A DNA stretch of 64,000 bases from Candidatus Nitrosopumilus sp. GTDB taxonomy: Archaea > Thermoproteota > Nitrososphaeria > Nitrososphaerales > Nitrosopumilaceae. Position numbers and translations under genes: made by a program. The DNA lies in the NCBI GenBank assembly GCA_029864335.1, contig JAOTTS010000006.1, forward strand, positions 20,719 to 84,718, given 5' to 3'. The notes beneath the pieces are model-generated. The model did no database searches and had not been told where the DNA came from. It saw nothing but the letters and a program-made list of their open reading frames with translations. Positions 44,944-54,706 of this stretch are shown here, piece after piece; position 1 is the stretch's first letter; each line of letters starts with the position of its first letter.

Positions 44944-45998
44944 TTCAAAACCCTCGCTATGGCTATAGTCAAATTAGGTGGGAATTTCTGCTTTTCTACA
45001 ATTAATTCTCCTCCTGAAACCTTAATTGCAGCAGCTTCAGACACACTTGCAGTTCCCTCAAATACTTTTACAGTATCTGAAGGATTTGGTGTAGAAATCT
45101 CATCTAATTCTTCCCTGTTGACATATTCAACTGGGATTTTCATTTCTTCTCCAAGTTCTATCAATCCTTGTACATCTTGTGGTTTTTTAATTGACACTAA
45201 TTTTGCAATAGATTTTGAACTAAGATTGAATTTATCTAAACAACTCTCAATTCCTTCTTTGATTGTTTCTTTTGTAGTGTCCCAATGTAATCCAATACCA
45301 ATCACTAAACTTGGAGGACGATAAATCACAAACTCTTTAGATAATCCTTTGTCAATAATTCTATCAGAAATTATTAGGTATCCTTTAGAATTTGATTGTT
45401 TCAAATCATCTAGATTTTCATAAATTAAAACATTTTTTGGCAATTCTTTATACCAGTTTTGATTTCCTGCTTCTTGAAATATACCTATAGGTTCTTCATT
45501 AACCATATGTGCACTAATTTTTGTCACATTAAAGTCATCTTCAATTCTCCAACCAAATTCTCTTCCTACAAGATCTACTGCTATGGTTTTGTTAACATCT
45601 GCAGCAGTTGTAATAACTGGTAAAGCGTGTAATTTTTCTGCAATTTCTTGAGTTAGCTCGTTTGCTCCTCCTATATGCCCAGATAGTACACTGATCACAA
45701 AATTTGTTTTATCATCAATAACAATTACTGCTGGATCTGTTTTTTTATTCTTCAAATGTGGTGCTATTAGTCTAATTACTGCACCCAATGAGAAAAGGCA
45801 GATTAGTGCATTACTATTTTTAAAAAGTTCGACAATTTTCTCTGATGTAGGCTCAGAATACCATACTATTTCATTTTCGTCATTTGAGAATTTTGAGGGT
45901 GCAAAAATTCTCCAGTCAGGAAATATTTTTTTGAGATTTTCTCCAATTTTTACTCCATTTTTAGTAATTGCAAGAATTGAAGTTTTATCCATAATCAA
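44940..45998 (-). CDS. cbiG: Cobalamin biosynthesis protein CbiG
   Basis: CbiG opens the lactone ring and releases the C20 unit as acetaldehyde. The three parts can be seen: an N-terminal domain with SGHIGGANELT at about 107-118, a middle Rossmann part, and the C-terminal domain with IGIGLHWDTTKETI and VSEAAAIKVSGGELIVEKQK. The length of 352 is normal. It overlaps cbiX and follows cbiD by 25 bases. Confidence 0.92.
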   Translation of the reverse strand: MIMDKTSILAITKNGVKIGENLKKIFPDWRIFAPSKFSNDENEIVWYSEPTSEKIVELFKNSNALICLFSLGAVIRLIAPHLKNKKTDPAVIVIDDKTNFVISVLSGHIGGANELTQEIAEKLHALPVITTAADVNKTIAVDLVGREFGWRIEDDFNVTKISAHMVNEEPIGIFQEAGNQNWYKELPKNVLIYENLDDLKQSNSKGYLIISDRIIDKGLSKEFVIYRPPSLVIGIGLHWDTTKETIKEGIESCLDKFNLSSKSIAKLVSIKKPQDVQGLIELGEEMKIPVEYVNREELDEISTPNPSDTVKVFEGTASVSEAAAIKVSGGELIVEKQKFPPNLTIAIARVLN

Positions 45999-46023
45999 AA
46001 CTTTCCAACTTTAATAAAATACC

Positions 46024-47112
46024 TTACTCTTTTGACATTCTTGATAGAATATTTCCATCAAAATCAAACAATATCACATCAATTGGAACTTTTTGTTCTG
46101 AGTGATTTCTCATATGTTTGTGTGTTTCACTACAAATTAATTCAAAAAATCCTTTTACGTTATTTTCGAGAATTATTTCAGAAACATGTCTTGCAGTATT
46201 TGCTTTTTTAATACTTTGAATTACATTTTCTTTGGCATCTACTTTTTTTGCTAATTCTGCTAAGAAATTCATATCTACTTTAGAACCTTTAACATGAGTT
46301 TGTTTAACTCCTGCAGCCATTTTTGCAAGTTTTCCAATAAATCCTACAACATATGCTTTTTTAATATTTTTTTTAGCACATTGCTGAATTGTATAGCCTG
46401 AAAAATCTCCCATTTGAACAAAGCAATGTTCAGGTAAATCAACTATTTTTTTTGCAAAATCTTCACTTCTTCCTCCAGTTGTAAGAACTACTGTATCATT
46501 TCCCATTGCAATTGCTACATCTAGATTTTGTCTGATTGATGCAGCATAAGATGCAGTAGAAAATGGAATTACTATTCCACTAGTTCCTAAAATTGAAATT
46601 CCATTTACAATTCCTAATCTTGGATTATCTGTTTTTGGCCCTAATTCTCTTCCTTTAGGAACAGAAATTACAACTTTAATTCCTTTTTCTAAAAGAATTT
46701 GTTTTCCTACCTCTCTTAAATTTTCAATAATCATTCTTTTTGGAACTGGATTAATTGCAGGTTTGTTTATCTCTAATCCCAACCCAGGTTTAGTAACAAT
46801 ACCAACTCCTTCACCTCCGTCTATTTCGATTTGATTTATTTTTTCTGTTAATGATAATTCAACAATTATTTCTGCACCATGTGTTACATCAGGATCATCT
46901 CCACCATCTTTAATTACAGAACATTTTGCTTTATCAGATTCAAATTCGCAGGAATACACTGGAATTTTAATAAAAGAACGTTTTGGCAACAAAATCTCTA
47001 CATTTTCTATTTTTTTTTGACCCAAAATTAATAATAATGCAGCCTTTGCTGCTGCAGTTGCAGAACTGCCTGTAGTATAACCTGTCTTTAATTTTGTTTT
47101 TTCTTCTTCCAC
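46024..47112 (-). CDS. cbiD: Cobalt-precorrin-5B C1-methyltransferase CbiD
   Basis: CbiD methylates C1. LKTGYTTGSSATAAAKAA at the N terminus is the family signature, and SVIKDGGDDPDVTHGAEI and TKPGLGL are also characteristic. The length of 362 is normal. As the first gene on the minus strand it heads cbiD-cbiG-cbiX-cbiC. CbiE, CbiH and CbiJ are not in the window. Confidence 0.94.
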   Translation of the reverse strand: MEEEKTKLKTGYTTGSSATAAAKAALLLILGQKKIENVEILLPKRSFIKIPVYSCEFESDKAKCSVIKDGGDDPDVTHGAEIIVELSLTEKINQIEIDGGEGVGIVTKPGLGLEINKPAINPVPKRMIIENLREVGKQILLEKGIKVVISVPKGRELGPKTDNPRLGIVNGISILGTSGIVIPFSTASYAASIRQNLDVAIAMGNDTVVLTTGGRSEDFAKKIVDLPEHCFVQMGDFSGYTIQQCAKKNIKKAYVVGFIGKLAKMAAGVKQTHVKGSKVDMNFLAELAKKVDAKENVIQSIKKANTARHVSEIILENNVKGFFELICSETHKHMRNHSEQKVPIDVILFDFDGNILSRMSKE

Positions 47113-47174
47113 ATTTTTGATATTTATTTTACTGTATTAACTCTTATTTGATAATTTTTCAATTTGCTCTAAAT

Positions 47175-47186
47175 AGATTTAAAATT
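47175..47186 (+). promoter_or_regulatory. TATA-like element before the epimerase-like gene
   Basis: AGATTTAAAATT is centred about 27 bases before the ATG at 47207, the usual position of an archaeal TATA box. Confidence 0.4.
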
Positions 47187-47206
47187 AAAACTTATTTGAG
47201 ATAATT

Positions 47207-48076
47207 ATGAATAAATTTAGAAAGATAATTGTTACTGGAGCAAGTGGATTTGTTTCAAGAAATCTTAGAAAGTATTTGTCTGAACGAAACATTGATCTAA
47301 TTTCAATATCACGGAATAACTTTAAACAATTCAAAAATGAGTCTAAAATTGTTTCAAAAAATTATGATGAAAAAAATCTTCTTAAAAAAATTAAAGACTC
47401 TGATGCTTTAATTCATCTTGTTGGAATTGGAAAACAGTCTGTTGATATTGATTATAATGTAGTAAATACTGAATTCACAAATCATATAGTAAATTTATGT
47501 AAAAAAGCAAAAATCAAAAAAATTGTTTATCTAAGTGGCTTAGGAGTTTCAGCAAAAACCTCTACAGGGTATTTCATTTCTAAATACAACTCAGAAAAAA
47601 TAATAATTAATTCTGGAATTAATTATACTATTTTTAGACCATCATATATTGTTGGAAAAGATGACTTGCTTACAAAACATCTTCATAAACAAATCAACAA
47701 TGGACTTATTAAAATTCCTGGCTCTGGAAGTTATATGATTCAACCAATTCACATAAATGATGTCGTAAAAATTATTTTCAAATCAATTACTGAAGTAAAA
47801 TTTAAAAATAAAATTATTGATCTTGTGGGTTCTGATAGGATTAGCTTTGAGAAATACGTTAAATTGTTTTCTAAAGGAACTAACACTATCATTAAAAAAA
47901 TTAATTTAGAGTATTCTTATCGTGATGCAATTACTAATCCAAAATCAGATTTTGGAATTGATGATCTCAATATTCTAATTGGTAATTTCAAAGGTAATCA
48001 TAACAAACTAAAAAAATTCACTGGCATGAAATTTGAATCTGTGATGAGACTATTAGAGTCCGGCCGATTGTTTTAA
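47207..48076 (+). CDS. NAD-binding epimerase/NDUFA9-like protein
   Basis: An extended SDR with the NAD loop [16 protein letters not shown] (about residues 9-24) and a Tyr-x3-Lys at YFISKYN near 126. The short length (289) and general layout recall the atypical SDR group to which complex I NDUFA9 belongs, so it may be a structural or assembly factor rather than a sugar epimerase; I cannot decide. The last 24 bases overlap the convergent metK gene. Confidence 0.75.
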   Translation: MNKFRKIIVTGASGFVSRNLRKYLSERNIDLISISRNNFKQFKNESKIVSKNYDEKNLLKKIKDSDALIHLVGIGKQSVDIDYNVVNTEFTNHIVNLCKKAKIKKIVYLSGLGVSAKTSTGYFISKYNSEKIIINSGINYTIFRPSYIVGKDDLLTKHLHKQINNGLIKIPGSGSYMIQPIHINDVVKIIFKSITEVKFKNKIIDLVGSDRISFEKYVKLFSKGTNTIIKKINLEYSYRDAITNPKSDFGIDDLNILIGNFKGNHNKLKKFTGMKFESVMRLLESGRLF

Positions 48077-49219
48077 TGTTTCAGCCTTATCTGTTTTTTC
48101 CCAAGTAAATTCAGGCTCATTTCTTCCAAAATGACCATATGATGCAGTTTTTTTGTAAATTGGTCTTTTCAAATCTAATTGAGATATAATGCCTGATGGC
48201 TTCATATCAAAATTTTTTCGAACCAATTCTTCGATTTGACTTTCTGCAATTTTGTTTGTTCCAAATGTATTAACATAAAGTGATACTGGTTCTGCAACTC
48301 CTATTGCATATGCAAGTTGTACTTCACATCTATCTGTCAGTTTTGCTGCAACAAGATTCTTGGCAATGTATCTACACATGTAACATGCTGATCTATCAAC
48401 TTTGGAAGGATCCTTTCCTGAAAAAGCTCCTCCTCCATGTCTTCCAAATCCTCCATAAGTATCAACAATAATTTTTCTTCCAGTCAAACCTGCATCCCCA
48501 TGTGGACCACCAATTACAAATTTTCCAGTTGGATTGATATGAATTTTAATTTCATCATTCCAAAGAATTCCTAAAACTGGTTTGATTACTTTATCAATTA
48601 TTTCATTTGCAATTTCTTTCTGAGATATTTCTGGAACATGTTGTGTTGAAACCACAACAGTTTCAATTTTTGTTGGTCTGTTATTTTCATATCTAACAGA
48701 AACTTGAGTTTTTCCATCAGGTCTTACCCAAGGCAGAACATGACTTTTTCTGACCTCAGCTAATTTCTGTGCAAGTTTTTGCGAAAGTAAAATTGGCATT
48801 GGCATAAGCTCCTCTGTTTCATTTGTTGCATAACCAAACATTAATCCTTGATCTCCTGCACCTTGTTCTTTTTCTTCAGTGGCTGTGATACCTTGACTGA
48901 TATCTGGACTTTGAGAATGCAGACGTAAAGTTATTTCACAAGTTTCTGTATCAAACATCAAATCTTTATTGTCATATCCAATATCTCTAATTGTTTTTCT
49001 AACTAATTCCTCTTGAGCTTTTTTATCAAAATTTGCTTTAGATGTTACTTCTCCTGCAACTGCTACAAAATCTGTGGTTATCATTGTTTCAACAGCTACT
49101 CTTGAATCTGGATCTTGTTTGAGAAATTCATCTAAGAATGCATCTGAAATACTATCACATATTTTATCTGGATGCCCCTCTGTTACTGACTCAGATGTGA
49201 ATAGAAAACTGTTAGTCAT
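48053..49219 (-). CDS. metK: S-adenosylmethionine synthetase, bacterial/eukaryotic type
   Basis: The enzyme makes S-adenosylmethionine from methionine and [23 protein letters not shown] at the start, [12 protein letters not shown] near 116, the P-loop-like [17 protein letters not shown] and the final SYGHFGR all belong to the bacterial/eukaryotic MetK family. Most archaea use an unrelated-looking archaeal SAM synthetase, so this gene probably came by transfer, perhaps in an ancestor of the group. The length of 388 is normal. It supplies methyl groups for B12 and other methylations. Confidence 0.95.
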   Translation of the reverse strand: MTNSFLFTSESVTEGHPDKICDSISDAFLDEFLKQDPDSRVAVETMITTDFVAVAGEVTSKANFDKKAQEELVRKTIRDIGYDNKDLMFDTETCEITLRLHSQSPDISQGITATEEKEQGAGDQGLMFGYATNETEELMPMPILLSQKLAQKLAEVRKSHVLPWVRPDGKTQVSVRYENNRPTKIETVVVSTQHVPEISQKEIANEIIDKVIKPVLGILWNDEIKIHINPTGKFVIGGPHGDAGLTGRKIIVDTYGGFGRHGGGAFSGKDPSKVDRSACYMCRYIAKNLVAAKLTDRCEVQLAYAIGVAEPVSLYVNTFGTNKIAESQIEELVRKNFDMKPSGIISQLDLKRPIYKKTASYGHFGRNEPEFTWEKTDKAETLKQSAGL

Positions 49220-49235
49220 AAAATCGCCCTGTTAA

Positions 49236-49502
49236 CTAGAGTTCATTTTCTAGTTTGATAAATAATACATTATTGCCTCTTACGATTACTCTTCCATAAT
49301 TTGCAATTGTTTTACCATCATGAAGCTCTTCAGCATCAGTCATAATCAAATTCATATATGAATCAACATTGTCCATTTTTCCTTTATACTCTACTTCGTT
49401 TTTTAGTCTCACTGTAACTTTCTTCTTTGTACTTTTTTGAAGAGTTGTTAAAGGTCTTTTTGCACTGTTTGATTGGGACACTAATTCTTCACTTGTTTTC
49501 AA
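49236..49502 (-). CDS. Lsm/Sm-like RNA-binding protein
   Basis: The 88 residues contain the Sm1 (VTVRLKNEVEYKGKMDNVDSY) and Sm2 (NYGRVIVRGNNVLFIKL) motifs of an archaeal Lsm protein that forms a ring on U-rich RNA. The first 28 residues are a basic extension. Lsm rings in archaea are linked to tRNA and small-RNA handling. The gene lies upstream of metK with 16 bases between them. Confidence 0.92.
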   Translation of the reverse strand: MKTSEELVSQSNSAKRPLTTLQKSTKKKVTVRLKNEVEYKGKMDNVDSYMNLIMTDAEELHDGKTIANYGRVIVRGNNVLFIKLENEL

Positions 49503-49589
49503 ACTTTTTTCTCTAGAATAAAAGCCTTACCTCCTTTGTAAAAATTGAAATTCCTTAAATTTTTTCTTCTTTTTCTAATAATTATACAA

Positions 49590-50249
49590 ATGATCTCTAC
49601 TGGTTTACAAAAATTAGATGAATTCTTGTCTGGAGGAATTCCTAATGGTTTGATTGTTGATATTTTTGGTGGAAATGGGACTGGAAAAACTCAACTTCTC
49701 TTACAATTGTGTATTAATTCAATTAAAAATGGTGGAAATGTTTTGTATTTAGATACAACTGGTGGATTTAGACCTGAAAGAATTTTAGAAATTCAAAAAC
49801 AATCTGGAATAGAATTTGATTTTCTTGAAAAAATTATTGTATCTAGAATTAGAAATACTTCAGAACAAATCAAATCAATTAATAATTTTGAAAAAAATCA
49901 TTTCTCTTTAATTGTAATTGATAATATTACTGATTTATTTTCTTATGAATACAAAAATGATGAATCTATATTCAAAAAAAATTTATTATTTATGAAATAT
50001 ATGAATCAACTATCAAAATTTGCAATTACTAATAAAATTCCAATTGTTATTACTAATATGATTAGAATCCTTGAAGATAAAGAAGTGGAAAATATGAAAA
50101 GTGCAATTGATCCTTTTACACATATCAAAATTTATCTTTCTAAAAACTCATCAAAATTTCAAGGCCAAATATATTGGGCACTTGATAAACAATCTTTTTC
50201 ATATACCATCAATAAAATGGGCTTATCTCATAACTCTGAAGATATTTAA
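49590..50249 (+). CDS. RadA/RadB-like RecA-family ATPase
   Basis: A RecA-core protein of about 219 residues with Walker A FGGNGTGKTQ (about residues 26-35), Walker B in LIVIDNITDLF, and no N-terminal helix-hairpin-helix domain. That short form fits RadB, the RadA paralogue used in recombination. The ATG at 49590 is preferred because an upstream start would add a hydrophobic tail (FLLFLIIIQ) foreign to the family. It lies before the tiny membrane gene and lhr in the same direction. Confidence 0.8.
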   Translation: MISTGLQKLDEFLSGGIPNGLIVDIFGGNGTGKTQLLLQLCINSIKNGGNVLYLDTTGGFRPERILEIQKQSGIEFDFLEKIIVSRIRNTSEQIKSINNFEKNHFSLIVIDNITDLFSYEYKNDESIFKKNLLFMKYMNQLSKFAITNKIPIVITNMIRILEDKEVENMKSAIDPFTHIKIYLSKNSSKFQGQIYWALDKQSFSYTINKMGLSHNSEDI

Positions 50250-50272
50250 CGGTCAATCATAATATTTTATCA

Positions 50273-50392
50273 ATGGCAGGAATTTTTGATTCAATTCCAA
50301 TAATCACTATTGTACTATTTGCACTTGGATTGATAGGTGTTATTGTTTATGCGAGATCACAAAGAAATGCAACAGACGAATCAGATTCTTGA
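50273..50392 (+). CDS. 39-residue single-span membrane protein
   Basis: The frame starts MAGIFDSIPIITIVLFALGL and gives one strong membrane helix, then YARSQRNATDESDS, a charged cytoplasmic tail. It is too short for gene callers but has the composition of genuine small membrane proteins. Its end overlaps the first codons of lhr, suggesting co-translation. Its function is unknown. Confidence 0.5.
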   Translation: MAGIFDSIPIITIVLFALGLIGVIVYARSQRNATDESDS

Positions 50393-53090
50393 ATCTTTAT
50401 TTAAAAAATTTGGATTTTCTAAACTAACTGAAATTCAGAAACAAGCTTCGCCATTCATTTTACAAAAAAAAGATTGTTTAGTAATCGCTCCAACTGGTTC
50501 AGGAAAAACAGAGTGTTCTGTAATTCCCATTTTTTCGATTTTGAAAAAATCTAAAAAACAAGGAAAAATCAAAGCTCTCTACATAACCCCATTACGTGCA
50601 CTAAATCGTGATGTATTTAGAAGAATCACAAAATATGCTGAAGAAAATGAATTATCTATTAAAATCCGACATGGAGATACAACTCAAAAAGATAGGAAAA
50701 AAATCAATGAAAATCCTCCAGATATTCTAATTACAACTCCTGAAACTCTTGTTATACTTTTGACACAAATCAAAATGCTTGATGCGTTATCTAATTTAGA
50801 ATGGATAATAATTGATGAAGTCCATGAATTACTTTCTAGTGAAAGAGGTGCTCAACTCTCATTAAGTATTGAAAGATTAGAATTCAATTCAAAATATCCC
50901 CTCACAAAAATAGGATTATCTGCTACAGTTGGCAATTTTGAAGAAGCAGGAAAATTTGTTGTTGGTACTAAAAGAAAATGTGAGATAATTCGAGATACAT
51001 CAGTAAGAAAATATGATGTAGAAATAAAATATGTAGAAGGGACAATTTCTGATGTTGCAGAAAAAATTATTGAATATGTTTTAAAATTAGAATTAGATTC
51101 CCCTGTACTTCTATTTACTAATACAAGAGGAGAAGCTGAATTTCTGGCATCAATTTTGAAAGACAAATCTTCTGTTCCTATTGAATTGCATCATGGTTCT
51201 CTCTCAAAAGAAGTTAGAGAAGAAACTGAATCAACTTTACGTGAGGGAAAACGTGGTATTGTTGTATGCACCTCTTCGTTGGAATTAGGATTAGATATTG
51301 GTTCTGTTGAATTAGTAATTCATTATGGTTCACCTAGACAAGTCTCAAAATTTGTACAAAGAATTGGAAGAAGTAGACACAATCGTGATGCATCAGCTAG
51401 GGGATTAATTATAACAAATAATTCAGATGATGAATTTGAAGCACAAGCAATACTTGATCGTATTCAAGAAGGTTCAATTGAAGAACAAAAAATTCATGAT
51501 GGCTCGCTAGATGTTTTAGCTCATCATTTAGTTGGATTTGCAATGCAAAGTGGTGAAATTTCAGTAGAGCAAGCTTTTGATTTGGTTATAAAAGCATATC
51601 CGTTTAGGAATTTACAAGTCAAAGATCTTATAGATGTGTTAGATTTACTAGATTCCAATTATCTGATATTTTTTGATCGAACAAAAATGACTTTTTGGAA
51701 GAAAGGACGTTCATTCAAATATTATTTTGAGAATCTTTCTACAATTCCAGATATTTTAAAATTCAAAGTTTTTGATAGCGTAGGTAAAAAAATTATTGGA
51801 TCATTAGATCAAAGATTTGTTGGCGATTTTGGAGATTCTGGAAATATTTTTGTGTTAAAAGGATTACAATGGAGAATTTTAAATGTCGATGAAAAATCTT
51901 TCACCGTTAATGTAGAGCCATTTAGAGGAGGTAGAATAACTGTTCCATACTGGGAGGGCGAAAGTATTCCTATTGACTATAAAACTGCAAGAAAGGTAGG
52001 AAAATTTCGTAGTAAAGTCAAGAATGGTTCTCTTGTTTTAAACAATAAATTAATTGAAAAATTAAATTTTGATGTCATACCTGACGAAAATAATATTGTT
52101 ATTGAATCAAATAGATCCCAAGGCTCAATTGTAATTCATTCATGTTTTGGAACCAAAATTAATTCCACTTTATCGACATTACTTTCTTCATTACTTTCTT
52201 CATTGTTGGGTTCAATAGTTGATTCTCGTTCAGATGGTTATAGAATTGTTTTATCCTCTAGATCACGTATTTCAGAAAAACTTTTCATCGAAGTTCTAAA
52301 AGATAACTATGATCTGCATTTAATTATTAGTGCATCTTTAACAGGTACTCATAATGTAAATTGGCGAACATGGTGTGTTGCTAAAAAATTTGGACTAGTT
52401 GGACGTGGTGCAATTTATGAAAGAAAATCAGCTAGGTTTTTGTATGAACGATACTCCAAAACTGCACTTGTACGTGAAGCACTTCGTGAATTATTTCATG
52501 ACAAATATGATCTTAAAAATTCTGATAATATTTTAAAAAAAATACGCGAAGATAAAATTCATATTAAATGGTTAGAAGTTGACCAATTTTCAAAACTAGC
52601 AGAACCTATTTTAGATCATACAACAAAATATTACTCATCTCCTGCAAATCTTGACAAAGGAATTCTTGATCTTGTAAAAGCTCGACTTCAGAAAACAAAA
52701 CATCGTCTAATTTGTGCTAGATGTGGTAAATGGGAACGGTTAGTTGAAACTCATGAAGTTAAAAATATCTTAATCTGTCCTTATTGTAAGGGAAGACAAA
52801 TCACAGCAACTTATCATTCTGATTATGATCTTCCAAAAATTATCCGAAAGAAACATGAAGGAAAAAAACTATCTGCTGATGAAAAACATAAGTTTGATCG
52901 TGCCTGGAAAGTCTCATCCTTGGTAGAAAATTTTGGTAAAATTGCTATTATTGTAATGTTAGGATATGGTGTTGGTGCTGATACTGCAGCAAGAATTTTA
53001 CGAAATATGATTGATGAGGAACATCTCTTTAAACAAATCTATGAGGCAGAAAGACAATATGTTGTAACAAGAGGATTTTGGGATTCTTAA
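50367..53090 (+). CDS. lhr: Lhr-type superfamily 2 helicase
   Basis: The protein of about 907 residues has the Lhr core: APTGSGKTE Walker A, DEVHELLSSERGAQLSL as motif II, the RecA2 motifs including SSLELGLDIGSVELVIHYG and QRIGRSRHNRDASARG, a winged helix and the Lhr-specific domain. Near residue 790 it has a zinc knuckle with CARC and CPYC, and further late conserved segments follow. Lhr helicases unwind DNA or RNA-DNA hybrids in repair. Upstream ATGs at 50337 and 50349 are possible; I take 50367, whose product starts MQQTNQILESLFKKFGF. It overlaps RPA by 4 bases at the stop. Confidence 0.9.
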   Translation: MQQTNQILESLFKKFGFSKLTEIQKQASPFILQKKDCLVIAPTGSGKTECSVIPIFSILKKSKKQGKIKALYITPLRALNRDVFRRITKYAEENELSIKIRHGDTTQKDRKKINENPPDILITTPETLVILLTQIKMLDALSNLEWIIIDEVHELLSSERGAQLSLSIERLEFNSKYPLTKIGLSATVGNFEEAGKFVVGTKRKCEIIRDTSVRKYDVEIKYVEGTISDVAEKIIEYVLKLELDSPVLLFTNTRGEAEFLASILKDKSSVPIELHHGSLSKEVREETESTLREGKRGIVVCTSSLELGLDIGSVELVIHYGSPRQVSKFVQRIGRSRHNRDASARGLIITNNSDDEFEAQAILDRIQEGSIEEQKIHDGSLDVLAHHLVGFAMQSGEISVEQAFDLVIKAYPFRNLQVKDLIDVLDLLDSNYLIFFDRTKMTFWKKGRSFKYYFENLSTIPDILKFKVFDSVGKKIIGSLDQRFVGDFGDSGNIFVLKGLQWRILNVDEKSFTVNVEPFRGGRITVPYWEGESIPIDYKTARKVGKFRSKVKNGSLVLNNKLIEKLNFDVIPDENNIVIESNRSQGSIVIHSCFGTKINSTLSTLLSSLLSSLLGSIVDSRSDGYRIVLSSRSRISEKLFIEVLKDNYDLHLIISASLTGTHNVNWRTWCVAKKFGLVGRGAIYERKSARFLYERYSKTALVREALRELFHDKYDLKNSDNILKKIREDKIHIKWLEVDQFSKLAEPILDHTTKYYSSPANLDKGILDLVKARLQKTKHRLICARCGKWERLVETHEVKNILICPYCKGRQITATYHSDYDLPKIIRKKHEGKKLSADEKHKFDRAWKVSSLVENFGKIAIIVMLGYGVGADTAARILRNMIDEEHLFKQIYEAERQYVVTRGFWDS

Positions 53091-54484
53091 TTTTTCTTAG
53101 TAATTTTAGAAAATGCAGTTAAAAATAATTCAATTCTACCTTCTAGTCCTGCTTTTGCGTTTAATCCTGTTATTGAAACAATTTCTCCTAATTCACATTT
53201 ATCAATTAACCTTACTTGATTTCTCCAACCTTTAACCCAAATTTGACCTGTGTCATCTTCTACAAACATTTCTGAAAGTGATATTAATTCTCCAGATTTT
53301 GTTTGAACTTCACGTCTTTCAGGAACTTTTAAGATAATTGCTTCAATACAATAATTTTCATCTACTTTGATATCATTTATTTTTGTTCTAATCTGAGATA
53401 ATGATGGAATTGATTCATCATTGTCTAATTTTCTTACAAATGAATTATTATCGAGTGTAATTGAATTTCCATACACTTTTGATGGCATGCACTCTATTAC
53501 ATCGCCTTCTACACAGATACTAGTTGAATTTGAAAAATCACTAATATTGTATAGGTTCCTCTTATTGTCAACTGCTAAAATCATACTCTTACCATTCTCT
53601 GTTGATGATATAGAAAGAATTCTTGCAATTACTGGCTCTGCTTCTTTTCCACCTTCAATTTCAATAATTGTTGCATCATTTCCATGAATTTCTAATCCTT
53701 GATTTCCTGATTTAACTTTGACCCCTAGCAATCTTACTTTTGCAGATTTTGAGATCATGTTGGGAATAGATGATTCATCTTTTCCCCAAAGAACTATTCT
53801 AATCCCACTTCCGTCTTTTCCTTTTAGTCTCATTCTAAGTGCCTTTCCAGGCTGGCCTCGAGAATTTGTAAATTCCATTCCGCTGATTACACCATCAATC
53901 ATGCCTGAAATCACAAGATCTTTTTGTCCTTCTTGTAATTCACTAATATCTTTTGTAATGGTATCGATAGTTGGAATTTCACTTTCACTATCTGCAGTTT
54001 CAATATTAGAACCAGAACCAATGTTTATTGTTGGTGAGCCATCAAGATCCGATTTAACATAAGCTTTAATGATTTTAATTAAATCTCCTGGTTTTAGATT
54101 TTCTAGACCTGGCAAATTTGCTTTTTCATCCCATAATTTTACACTTGCAGTGGAATCTTCATCATATACCGTCATTGTTCTAAGATAAAATGGTGAGCCA
54201 TCTTTTCTTGAAAATTGTTTTGTTGACGAAAAATTCAAAACTCTTGTTTCTAATGAAATTTCTTTTGCTCCTGCATATAGATCCTTTAAACCCATTTCTA
54301 CTTTTAATGGCTCAGATAAAGTAACACCATAATCAGATGCAATCAAAAACAATGCTCCTTGATCTGTCAGATATCCTGCACCAATTTTTTCTTTTTTTAG
54401 CTTAATTTGCTCTTCTACATCTTCTTTTGACAGTTCAGGTTTTTGCTCAAGTAATTTATTCATTAAATTTTCTAATTCTGACAA
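53087..54484 (-). CDS. rpa: Replication protein A-type single-stranded DNA-binding protein
   Basis: The 465 residues contain at least three OB folds (FSRKDGSPFYLRTMTVYDED, REVQTKSGELISLSEMFVED and the linking segment TNSRGQPGKALRMRLKGKDG), as in archaeal RPA that coats single-stranded DNA in replication and repair. An N-terminal helical part (about residues 1-60) precedes them. No zinc finger is evident. The start is a TTG at 54484, inside the end of a possible 49-residue gene. Its 3-prime end overlaps lhr by 4 bases. Confidence 0.85.
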   Translation of the reverse strand: MSELENLMNKLLEQKPELSKEDVEEQIKLKKEKIGAGYLTDQGALFLIASDYGVTLSEPLKVEMGLKDLYAGAKEISLETRVLNFSSTKQFSRKDGSPFYLRTMTVYDEDSTASVKLWDEKANLPGLENLKPGDLIKIIKAYVKSDLDGSPTINIGSGSNIETADSESEIPTIDTITKDISELQEGQKDLVISGMIDGVISGMEFTNSRGQPGKALRMRLKGKDGSGIRIVLWGKDESSIPNMISKSAKVRLLGVKVKSGNQGLEIHGNDATIIEIEGGKEAEPVIARILSISSTENGKSMILAVDNKRNLYNISDFSNSTSICVEGDVIECMPSKVYGNSITLDNNSFVRKLDNDESIPSLSQIRTKINDIKVDENYCIEAIILKVPERREVQTKSGELISLSEMFVEDDTGQIWVKGWRNQVRLIDKCELGEIVSITGLNAKAGLEGRIELFLTAFSKITKKN

Positions 54485-54621
54485 TTCATTTTTTGTAAAC
54501 TTGATGTATTAATAAAAATTTCATTAGTTTCAAATTTTTTTACTTTAGAAAAATGATCGCTTTTAACATCTTTTTCTAATATTAAAATTCTAAAAAACTT
54601 CTTTTTGTTATATTTCTTCAT
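54472..54621 (-). CDS. Possible 49-residue basic protein upstream of RPA
   Basis: An ATG at 54621 opens a 49-codon frame (MKKYNKKKFFRILILEKDVK and so on) that overlaps the RPA start by 13 bases in another phase, as co-transcribed archaeal genes often do. It is Lys-rich, and no motif is recognised. Chance is quite possible in AT-rich DNA, and the 220-base intergenic stretch around it shows nothing else of note. Confidence 0.3.
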   Translation of the reverse strand: MKKYNKKKFFRILILEKDVKSDHFSKVKKFETNEIFINTSSLQKMNCQN

Positions 54622-54706
54622 GGTTTATGTTAGAGAATTCTATTTTTGTAGCAATCATCCTAATTTGTCTCATTAACTAAATTAATAGGAAGATCGCAGT
54701 TTTGTT

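Noticed and set aside
52170..52215. Short direct repeat (TTACTTTCTTCA) inside lhr
   Set aside because: It just encodes a run of Leu-Ser-Ser in the protein and has no features of a mobile or regulatory repeat.
53718..54062. Plus-strand frame opposite RPA
   Set aside because: It mirrors the RPA coding sequence in another phase; no start context or motif.
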